From Quillaja saponaria (Eukaryota > Streptophyta > Magnoliopsida > Fabales > Quillajaceae), in the NCBI GenBank assembly GCA_029379385.1, contig CM055613.1, positions 16,758,001 to 16,822,000 of the forward strand: a DNA stretch of 64,000 nt. The letters run 5' to 3'. The position numbers and the translations under genes were made by a program. This document shows positions 1 to 9,333 of the stretch, piece by piece (positions within the stretch are counted from its first letter, which is position 1; every line of letters begins with the position of its first letter). The notes under the pieces were generated by a model, which saw nothing but the letters and a program-made list of their open reading frames with translations, had not been told where the DNA came from and ran no database searches.

Positions 1-995
1 AACCATTGTAGATGGTCTATTTATAATATTTTTTTAATAGGTTGAGTGGTTGACAGGTGGCTCTAAGTTCTAACACAAAAAGAAAGAGGTTGACAGGTGG
101 TTTACATGGACTATAGTTGAATATTAAATCCATTTGCTAACTGGCTGGCCACTTAATTTTTGAAGAAAAGAAAAGAGAAAAGAAAGTAATTTAGATAGAG
201 ATAGCGAGTGAAGATCTTGCACCATTGGATCATATAAATATAATATCTAATGGATCATGTTGGTGATTACCAAGATCATTAAATAGGAAGGCAAACATTA
301 ATACCAACCAACCAAACTTCAAACTCTTTTATTTGTTCGTTGGAATGTCATAGTATCCATTAATAGAAAATCTGAAAAATGTGTCAGTGGTAAAAGGGCT
401 AGAGAACTCATTTAAATTGTTGATGATTAAGTCAAGCTGCAAAAGAAGAGATTGTCATTTAAATTTCAAATCCATGACGTTCATTACATTACTGTTGAAC
501 AAACAGAATGTCAATGGAGAAGGGGTTTTCAAAAACTAATCCCAGTTTCAATTTCTTTGTCGCCTTTACACATCAGATGGATAAAATCAACTTCAACCAG
601 ATTAAGCAGTCAGTTCATTAGTCTGCCACTAATGATCTCTCAACTACAATCCTGACATAAATTTGAAGGTCTAATATGTTAACATAAATACCATTCAGTG
701 CTCAAAAGGTAACCAAAGAAGTGTCATCCCAAAATCTTTAGGAGAGCAAAAGAGCTAAACTCAAGTTTTAACTTCAACCAAGTAATATCAGACAGAAGAG
801 GATTTATGGGGGCTCCACATTAACTTGCCCATTGTTCTATCAATATCCAGGAACCCACAATCTAATAAATCAATCAAAATAGGAAATAAACATACTTCAT
901 TCTAATTTTATTGGTTCAACTTGTTAATAATCAGCCAAGTAGAGGAAACAATTGCTGGGATTTGAGTTTAGGGAAGGGAAGAAGTGGAAGCTTAC
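1..995. other. Stretch with no recognised gene
   Basis: AT-rich non-coding DNA. The only open frame above 60 codons (452-655, plus strand) has no recognisable motif. If the prefoldin exon at 996-1120 belongs to a working gene, this stretch would be the 5' part of its following intron on the minus strand; I looked for the next prefoldin exon here and did not find it. Confidence 0.5.
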
Positions 996-1120
996 AATTC
1001 AGCAGAGATATACTCAATTCTCTTGAGAACATTTGCATTTGCTGCAGCCAAATCCTGCTTCAAAAATACTGGTCTACTCAATTTGTATAAATAAGCATCT
1101 TCTTTCAGCAAATCTAGTTC
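996..1120 (-). pseudogene. Prefoldin subunit 6-like single exon (partial gene or relic)
   Basis: Reads on the minus strand from ELDLLKEDAYLYKL to KRIEYISAEL, 41 codons plus two bases. Prefoldin subunit 6 is a small coiled-coil subunit of the hexameric cytosolic prefoldin chaperone that passes unfolded actin and tubulin to the CCT chaperonin; its central segment has the pattern KELxLLxxDAxVYKLxGPVLVKQDLxEANANVxKRIEYISAELKR. The match here covers that segment. The exon is bounded by a good acceptor (TTGTAG/GA) and a donor (GAATT/GTAAGC), so it has kept real splice sites. Odd points: the near-invariant GPVLVKQ reads RPVFLKQ, and neither the preceding exon (searched to 2360) nor the following exon (to position 1) is visible. 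It is either an internal exon of a gene with introns over 1 kb running off the window, or a stranded relic. The identity is sound; whether it functions is unknown. Confidence 0.6.
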
Positions 1121-2361
1121 CTACAAGAAAACAAAATTCACAAAGTATCTGACAATGCATCAAATTTGACCACTTAGCAGAATCATCTTAATCTAAAAAG
1201 GAGCTAGCATATATCTACAGATGAACAAACTCAGACATGACCCAATTTGAATTTTTTTTTTTTTAATTTTTTTATAAAGATGAGAACCAGCATACTTTAA
1301 CAAACGAACAAGCTAAAAAATGACCCAATTTCTTATAATCCTCTTTACTTAAATAAAGACCCAATATCAAGCAAAAGGCAAGTAATTTATATCAGATTCC
1401 AAGAGACAAAGATTCAGATTATCTGTAACACAGTGAGTAAAATTAAATATGAAATCTGAACCAAGATAAAGAACAAATTGAATACGAACTGTGACTATGA
1501 TTTGAACAAAGTACTTTTAGTCTTTAACAAAGGAAAAAGGACAGACGACATTGACTCCTTAGTACGTACCTTAGTAATCAGATAACTAAGAGCATCATCA
1601 AGAAGATGTTTAAAAAATAGTTACATTTCGAAATGCTCCTGAGTATTACCAACAAAATGGAGAAAGACCTAATTAGCTTCCCCTATCCAAAAACCTCTTC
1701 CGAGAATTTCCCTATACAAGTCCATCCAATAGAAATGCCTCAAACCCAAAATCTTAAATTCAATATTTTTAGACGAAAAAGTAAACCAACGAAACCTACC
1801 ACAAAAGCGATGTCAAGAAGCACAATCTCTGCAGGTAGTCAGTAGCTTAGGAAGGGACTGTCGTTCCCACTCGGAAAGGGCTTTTTCTTCGGCCCTTGTT
1901 ATTTGTCGAAACCCAGTATGTAGCTTAGCAAGAGAAATTGTTGTTGCTTAGTCACCTTTGATTGAGCGAGAATTGCTGGAGTGATGCTTTAGGAATGAAA
2001 CGAGCTTCAGAGATTTCGAGCAAAATCTGAAATTTCGAGTGTGAAGAGTGAAAGAAGAAGAGTTAGGGATTTAGTTTTGGGAAAATTATCAACGTCCGCT
2101 ACTGTGGATGCTGATAAAGCTGTGGATGTTGAAAGTATTATTTAAAAAAAATAAGAAAACTACTATTTGTGTCCATAATAATGGACGCTAATAATTACCA
2201 AAGCTGACGCTGATACTTTCACAAAAAGTGGCGCGAACCATTCTTGATTATCAACGTCCATTTATTAGCATCAACTTCCAAATTATTTATTTTCTAAATT
2301 TATTAGCCTCCACATTTATTTTTGTAGCGTCTACAATTTTGTGGACTCTAATACTATTTTT
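1121..2361. other. Non-coding region with unidentified open stretch and a CACTA-like end
   Basis: Mostly featureless. On the minus strand 1947-1813 is open for 44 codons (contains ITRAEEKALSEWERQSLPKL, ending at TGA) without an in-frame ATG; I do not recognise it. From about 2090 to 2361 the DNA is rich in words such as GCGTC and GTCCAC and ends in ACTATTTTTTCGTGTAAC, which resembles a decayed right end (TTCTTGTAGTG type) of a CACTA-family miniature element. The adjoining sequence at 2362 starts abruptly inside the long LTR family. Confidence 0.35.
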
Positions 2362-2754
2362 TCGTGTAACTAAAATTTTATAGTCTCGACTTTACCACAA
2401 TTAAAAACATAATTTTTAACTAAACTAATATATAAAAATAAATTTTGTAAAATATAACGAATGCGATTTTTGACTAAACTAATATATAAAAATAAATTTT
2501 ATAAAACATAATTAATTGTAAATGTTTGTGTCTTGAAGCAAATAATAATTTTTATAAAATTTTGTGAGCGGTTTACGTAAAATGGAACAATATGCCTATA
2601 TCATATAAATAGCATATTCTTATTTTATATAGCAACAAAAACAACAAAGAGTTATGCTCTATTTTTCATAATAGTAATAAATACTAAAATATTACATAAC
2701 ATAAGACCAGAAATTTCATATCTCTAATGTGACTGTAAACTTTTATCATTGACC
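2362..2754 (-). repeat. Long-LTR family, minus-oriented copy 1, left part
   Basis: This is the reverse complement of the 3' portion of the long LTR, matching 26890-27200 and 58965-59290 (shared run: TTGACTAAAC...ATATAAAAACAAATTTTATAAAA). It has a local tandem duplication of about 56 bp at 2413-2523 (TAACTAAACTAATATATAAA occurs twice). It stops at the insertion point of the plus-oriented LTR at 2760 and resumes at 6620, so the two pieces are one LTR split by a later insertion. Confidence 0.75.
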
Positions 2755-2759
2755 TTAAG

Positions 2760-5700
2760 TATTATAACTCAATAACGTAAAATAAAAAATAAAAAAAATT
2801 AAAGTGGATGAATATTTGTATAAATTAAGGTGGAGGAACATTTGTATAATTTTTTTAATTTTTTATGTAAGTATATATATTGACGTGTGCATAATATAAA
2901 GATTGTTATCCACCACCCTATTTAATATATATAACAAGAAAAATTTCATACCACATACTTACAAGTTAAAAGTAAATTAACATATATATAACACAAGAAA
3001 TAAATACACACCACATAACTTTTTAACACCTTGACTTTGATTTTATTTCTTTCCAAACTTTATTTCAATTCCTTTATTTTAATTCCAACTTTTTTTTTTT
3101 CTTTGACCTACTTTCCCATTTGGATTTTTTTGGTTGTTTCTTCTTTGGCCGAGTTTGACTCCTCTTTTCTTGGTTATATTCCAGAATTTTCTGGTTTTGG
3201 GCTTCACACAACTGTGAAGCTTGGTGGGTCTCCTTGGTAACTTTAGCATCCTGCACTAGCTGAGGTTTATTAGCTTTTTCTTCCTTCATTTTTCTTTTAC
3301 TTTCTCTTATTTTCCTTTGCTATTTCCTTGCTTTAACCAAGAAGATGGTGGCTGTTGGAGACAAGTTGGTCTCCTCCTGCAAGCTTCCTTCTTTAGAATC
3401 ATGGAGAGCTCCATTAAAGGCATCTTGAAGCTACTGTTTTACAGCAACCTTTCGCCCTTATACCTTAAATTTAGATCCTACCCGTGAACCCCTGTTCTTG
3501 TAACATGCTGAATATTTTTTTAGCAAACGTTAGCAGTCTGATCTCAGTCTTAGCCATGACTGGCTGTCTCTTCTTCCTGGGTTAGTAATTCTACTGTTTA
3601 AGCAGCTCTTGTTTCAAGGTAGTCTTATTATGTCTGGTATTTTTGATCCTGCCGTGAGTTTGTCTTGAGTTAGCCTTGTTTAAGTCTTGAATTTCTCTTC
3701 TTTGCAAGCCTTGTAGTATTCATCTTAGAATGAATAATCGGTCACCATAAGGCAAAGCTTAGGCAGTGGCTGGACCTTTTTCCTTCCTCCTTTGTTCGAT
3801 CATTTATGGTTGCTATTGGGAGGAGCTCAAGTGCAGCAATTGGTGATCCATTTGTGTTAGATTGAAGCCTTTATTACTGTTGCTTTGTTTTTGTTGGATA
3901 ATTAAGGTATGATAAATCTAAAATCCCTTGTTTTAATTCAAGTAATTATATTTCTTGAGAATTGGAATTTAAAAGTTATAAGCCAATAACATATAGGTGA
4001 TTATGTGATAATATTAGAATGGTTTAATTCAAGTCTTGATGAAAACTAGGTATGCAGTTTAAATTAAATTCAAGTTGGAAAATAAATGAGATGGAAATTT
4101 ATGGGCTTGGGTTGAATTCATGGTGTAGTATATATATATATATATATATGTATATACATACATCAATGAAAGAAAATCATGCATCAAGATGGTTGATAAA
4201 ATGCCTACAAGAAAAGTAATTATAGTTTAATGAATAAAACTTAGTAGATTTCGTTTCTAATAGTTAGTTATTATGGAAATTTGAATAAAAGTTCCTAAAC
4301 AAGAGTAGATGGTGGTTGGTTTATGTTATGGGTTAATGAAGGTGAGTAATAGGTATGATGAAGGGAGGGTTAGTTATGAGTATAGTGCTGAAAAATGATA
4401 GTGAAGGGGTTCTTGAAGGGGTACAAGGCTAGATTTTGTAAGTTAGTTATGAGTAGAGTATTGGAAAATGATAGTGAAAGGGTTCTTGAAGGGGTACAGG
4501 GTTAGATTTCATGCGTTAGTTGTGAGTAGCGTGTTGGAAAATGATAGTGAAAGAGTCTTGAAGGGGCATAGGGCTAGATTTTGTGGGTTAGAGAAATATT
4601 ATGCTTTGAGTGTTTTCTGGGATAAATTAAAGTAAGAGTTCTAAATAAAAAGTGTAACTTAGCATCTTGAGATGTTAACTGGAAAATTTCGTAACCTAGT
4701 TTTATGTATTTTTACTGTTAAAGTTGTTGGACTATAACTAGGTCTGTGTAGGATTTTAGGCAAGCTTCAATTAGTTCGAAGGACTTTATTAGGGATTCTG
4801 ATTTGAATTAGCCTAAGACCTATAAATAAAAGTTGTTCCTAACATAATAAAGAGTATATGGAGTGATGCATATCTTAATTCCAAGTTATGTGAATTTTTG
4901 GACGGTGTTAGAAGTCATGATTGACATTTTCAAGTTCTGGCTGTACCTTTTTTGAAAAAAATGATGTAAGAGGTCTTAAAAGTTGAATTAAGAGTGGAGT
5001 GCTAAAGATTAAATGTCCTAACATCTTGAAAAACTAGACTGGAAAGTTTCGTAATTTAATTCCTAAGTATGAGAATTCTATAAACATCGGAATCAGAGAT
5101 CGGCAACTATAAATTTGTGTAATGCCTTGTTTTGTTCATGTGAGGAATTAAGAGAGTTTAAGGTTGATTTTGGAAAAGTTCCTAGATAAGAAAGATAGAA
5201 AACTTCTTAAAGATAATGTTTAAACTGGGTTTTGCTAAATTTGGTTAAGTAAATAAGCGGAAATCAAATATATCTTAAAGATTGTTATGAAAATAACTAA
5301 AGAAAAGTTAACTTGAAATAAGTAGTTGAAACTAAGTAACTCTAGATTTTCGTAACTTAAAGGTTATAACTTAAGAATTGTCAAACTAAGTAACACTTAA
5401 AAAATGTAATTGCAGTTTCAAAAAGTATGGTTCAGTCCACGACATGATTGTAAGTGTGAGTGACAAATAAAATTGGCTAAAGGTGTGTGGTTAACTGTTA
5501 CTTTTGGCGGTTAGATTATTATATGTAATTATATGTGTATTTGAATAAATGTACTATATGGAAAATAAGCAAACACAGTATTTCAGTGATTTATTTAAAT
5601 TACGTTTGTTTAATATTGCTTGAGGTTGATAAGGGCCAACAAAGTGAAATTTTCTGAGAAATGATTTTTAATTTGAAAGTGACATCAAGGTTTACCTAGG

Positions 5701-6619
5701 ATATTTTGATTTAAGATTCTAAGATATTCTGATTTTGATAAATATTTTAAAAGTAAAGTGCTCAGCCCCGATGGGATGAATTTTATACAAAGATTAATTT
5801 GTTGAGCGGGCGCGTAAATGCCAAGTGGGGGGTGATATTGTTATGAGACTGAGTTGCTCTGTTGGCCATTTGCTTGATTTGTATGCCTTGATTACCTTGA
5901 TTGTTTTAAATGAATTATACAGTATATTAACTAAACTGTGTTTACTAGTTTTGTATTTCCGTATTTATATATGTGTAATCTTTGTATTTTTGAAATATAT
6001 GACATATTGATATCAATGAATTATATATTTTATACCTGTGTGGGGTGATGCTAGTATCATTTGGGTACGATTTTTCATTAACAGAGTCCGTAGGACTTAT
6101 CCCTATTTTGTGGTTATTTTGTTTTAGTAACAGGATCTCAAGGATGGCGGTTATCGATAATAGACTTTGCTGAGTGTTTAGCGGCAAGGTAATTTTATGG
6201 AATCTTAATCTTGAAGTCAATGGGTGAAAGTTTGCAGTCACATTAGAGTTGTGGGGTTTCTGGTCTTATGTGGGGGAATGATCTAGTTAATTGTTATTAT
6301 GATGAGAAACAGATCATACCTCCTTAACTATATTGTTATCATTGCTGCTGTTGTTGTCGTGGTTGTGTAAAAGTAAGAATATGTATTATTTATATTTTGG
6401 TTAAGTTCCACATTGTGTGGAACCTCTGCCAAAATTGTTAGTAAATATTATGTATTCAGTTGCAAGCCTATGTTTTTACTTTAATTAAGTAGATATTTTT
6501 CTTGGTTTTAAATATAATTGTTTCAAGAGTCTTGTGTGTTCAGTAGTGGTAAAGTAAGAGTTACACAGGTTTGATTATCCATTTATCTGACTAGACATGC
6601 TTGCGTAAGAGGTGTGACA
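2760..6619 (+). mobile_element. Solo long LTR, nested in copy 1 (3.86 kb)
   Basis: Begins TATTATAACTC (TGTTATAAC in other copies) and ends GGTGTGACA. It is flanked by TTAAG (2755-2759) and TCAAG (6620-6624), a 5-bp target duplication with one mismatch. The host sequence rejoins correctly across it: the word 'cattgacttcaa..ataagattct' seen whole at 27190-27215 is split here. The 3' half shows family landmarks: TGAGTGGTTAACTG near 5485, AAGGGCCAACAAAG near 5630, GCTCAGCCCCGATGGGATGA near 5760, GATGCTAGTA near 6047, and GAGTCCGTAGGA near 6083. There is no internal coding region, so it is a solo LTR left by LTR-LTR recombination. ORFs inside it are short and not meaningful. Confidence 0.8.
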
Positions 6620-7187
6620 TCAAGTATAAGATTCTGAAGAATTACCTTGCCGTAGTCTGACGGTTGGTCACAAGCTCCACGAAGCAATATACTAAAATCC
6701 TGTTACTAAAAAAAATATCAACGAATGGGAATGAGAAATAATACCCAAAGAGTACTAGCATTACTCAGAGCACATGTATCATCATTTAATCTCAAATATC
6801 AGTATTCATGTTTTAATTCAATAGTATAAACACGTGTGTACAATTCTCATGAAGCCATGATTCACATGTTTTACAACATATATAGTTCAATTAATTTATC
6901 CGAAATTCACAATTCCAAACAAAGTAATCAAAGAATACAAAGGGCCAAAGAGTAACTTAGCCTTGCATAACAGTATCACCCCTCGCAGGGCATTTACGCA
7001 CTTGTACAACATATTAATCTCCGTAAATAATTCATCTCACCGGGCTGAGGACTCAAACTTTTTTAAAAAAAAAAACTTTTATTAAGATCAGAATATCTCA
7101 GAATTTCAAATTAGAATATTCTTGGTGCATCTAGATTTCACTTTTAGAAATAAAAATCATTTTTCAGAAAAGTTCACTTTTATAACC
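6620..7187 (-). repeat. Long-LTR family, minus-oriented copy 1, right part
   Basis: This continues the LTR interrupted at 2754. It carries the reverse complement of the GATGCTAGTACCC / TTTGGGTAC block and of the GCTCAGCCC block (near 7043: 'accgggctgag'). It ends abruptly near 7187, where it is joined to the 3' internal end of a plus-oriented family member. Confidence 0.7.
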
Positions 7188-7274
7188 CAATATCTACATC
7201 TAATGTAGGTAAATAATTTATCTGTATTATTTATTGTTGAAATTTGGGACTAATTTATTTTAAGGGGGGAAGAC
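7188..7274 (+). repeat. Internal 3' end with polypurine tract of a long-LTR element
   Basis: About 87 bp related to the internal sequence next to the LTR at 23851-23960 (shared AATTTAT.TGTAT..TTTATT and GAAATTTGGGACTAATTTATTTTAA). It ends in the purine run AAGGGGGGAAGA directly before the LTR start TGTTATAATT at 7275. The tract marks the following LTR as the 3' LTR of a plus-strand element whose body has been lost or rearranged. Confidence 0.65.
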
Positions 7275-8805
7275 TGTTATAATTCAATATTTTAATGTAC
7301 ATTATAGAATGTTCGTATGTTGTAATGACCATCACCACCCGATATCGTAGCAATCAAGTTTAAGTTTTAAAGGTGATGCGTAAAATTTTAGTTATAAAAT
7401 GACAAACATATAAATAAATTAAATAAGTAATAATGTAATTGAATATGTTAGAACCTAACAACGTAATGTATGTTTCAGGATATGATATGTAAATCGTCGT
7501 GGCAGAGTAAATAAATTTTTTTTCTAAAGTAAACTAAAATAAAAGATTATTTGGATCTATAAATATATATATATAAACACCTGCAACCAAGATTAAATTT
7601 GAGCCATAATTTTAAAACCATTGACTTTGACCTCATTGGTTGATTTTGTTTTTCAAAACATGTAAATTTTAGTATTAAACAAAGTAGAGGTGTAATTAAA
7701 GGTATAATGTAGAAAATAATTATGGCATATATATAACTACATATACATGGGATTAAATGGTTACCACACATCATATATTAACCTTTGATTGTTAGATTTT
7801 TATGTATTTCACTATACTTTTTCCTTTCACTTTTGTCTTAGCCTCACTGTTTTCATTCCCTTGAATTGATCTTGTGGAATTCTTCTTAGCATCTTCTTGT
7901 AATTTCTTCCAAAGCAAGTGCCTTGCTTTTCCTTCCCATCTCAAGCTGAACAAACGGCACCTAGTTACCATGGAAGTGGTTGAGTAACTCTGTTTTTAGC
8001 TGGTTGTAACATGAGGGTGAATTGGGTAGTCATCTTGGCGCCAATCTACTTAGGTGAGTGGTAAGATGAATTTTAGTCTTGTAATAACCTCCTTTTTTTT
8101 TTTTTTTCCTTGTTTTGTGTTGGGATTCGTGGATTGAGCTGTGTTAGTTAAGACAAGTGAGCGTATGGTAATTTCGATTTGTGGTTCTGGCGTGGGTGAG
8201 TTGCTGTAGGAGTGTTTGGGTGTGGGGAATTAGGATTAAGCTGGTGAGGAAGCAAATCTAGGGCAGTTGTTGAATTTTCCATCCATGCCCTATTCTGCTT
8301 GCTGTGTTTTCTTCCTGGTTCCAACTTTTGGTTGCTCGGTTGTGGCTGCTTCTTGCCGCTTGTTGTGAGTTGGAGCCTTGATGGTGGTGGCAGTTTGGGT
8401 TGGAGCTGCAGCCAACACTCTCCTGTTTTGTCTTTGCTGTGGGTCTTAGAAGTGGTTTAGGTGGTGAAAACCTTATAGTTAGGTGAGTACTGAGAATTTC
8501 TTAAAACTAAATCTTGTGATTATTGTGTATTAAAGACTTAAACATAAGAGGTTAAGGGAGTTGTAAATTATAAATTAAAGTTTAATAATAATAGTTAATG
8601 TATAAAAATAGTTGTGTAAAATAAGAAGTTTAGGATTCTAGCATTTTAAATTTAGAACTTATATGTGTTAAGTAAAGAAACTCTAAGTAATTTGTTAGAA
8701 ATTTAATGTTGGATTATGAATACAAGACCGATAGTTAATTTAATTGATGTAAGTTTCAATTGCTAATTAGCTAATTAGAAAATATAAATGGTTGACTACG
8801 TTAAT
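7275..8805 (+). mobile_element. 3' long LTR, left portion (split by the CACTA element)
   Basis: Starts TGTTATAATT after a polypurine tract and runs into the CACTA insertion at 8806. The remainder resumes after the target duplication at 19081; together they make about 3.53 kb, close to the 3.66-kb intact LTR at 26831-30486. The sequence around 7850-8450 is richer in GC than the rest of the LTR but has no supported ORF. Confidence 0.75.
8803..8805. repeat. CACTA target-site duplication, left (AAT)
   Basis: AAT immediately precedes CACTACAAG; the same AAT follows the right end at 19078-19080. CACTA elements generate 3-bp duplications. Confidence 0.85.
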
Positions 8806-8833
8806 CACTACAAGAAAAATGACCTTTTCCCAC
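8806..8833 (+). repeat. CACTA terminal inverted repeat, left
   Basis: Begins CACTACAAGAAAAATGAC and pairs with 19050-19077 on the other strand over about 28 bp with two differences (A/T after the A run, C/T before TTTTCCC). Confidence 0.88.
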
Positions 8834-9077
8834 AAACTAAATTTGTGGGAAAAGGGTATAAAATTTGTGGGAAAAAGTGTACCGACAAATATTCTGTGGG
8901 TAATTCCCACAAACTTCGAAAGTTTGTGGGCATTTCCCACAAACATTTGTCGGTAAATTTTGTGGGAAATTGTGATGGGTGGTTTGTGGGTGATACCCAC
9001 CAACCTCGTGGTTTGTGGGTAATACCCACCAACCTATATATGCATGTGTGTGACTGTGGGTAATTGCCACAAACAGG
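8827..9077. repeat. CACTA subterminal repeat array, left
   Basis: More than a dozen copies of a motif close to GTTTGTGGGTAA in both orientations (CCCACAAAC at 8829, 8907, 8937; TTTGTGGG at 8844, 8863, 8923, 8990, 9011; CCCACCAACC at 8996 and 9026), many in close inverted pairs. In En/Spm and Tam1 the accessory protein (TNPA/TNP1) binds short subterminal repeats of this kind to pair the ends; by analogy these are the likely binding sites of the element's second protein. ORFs called through this array are artefacts. Confidence 0.8.
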
Positions 9078-9333
9078 GTAAAACATTCTTGTTTTTTATT
9101 AAATGAATCAAACCTGTTAATAAATATCCATATATATTATCCATAAAACAAATTCATGATTTTCATTATATGAATCAAACCTGTTAATAAACATCCATAT
9201 ATATTATCCATAAAACAAATTCATCATAAATTTAAAGTTTTGTCAACATTTAATAAAAAAGCATCACATAAACACACAATGTCAACATCTACATTTAAAT
9301 AATTAAGCTAAGTCTAATAGAACTATGAACTAG

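Noticed and set aside
5945..6241. 98-residue ORF on minus inside a long LTR
   Set aside because: The homologous positions of the other LTR copies are not open, and it has no motif.
8767..9086. Four overlapping ORFs of 77-92 residues on both strands
   Set aside because: They are translations of the CACTA subterminal repeats (VGNSHK, VGITHK-type periodicity), not proteins.
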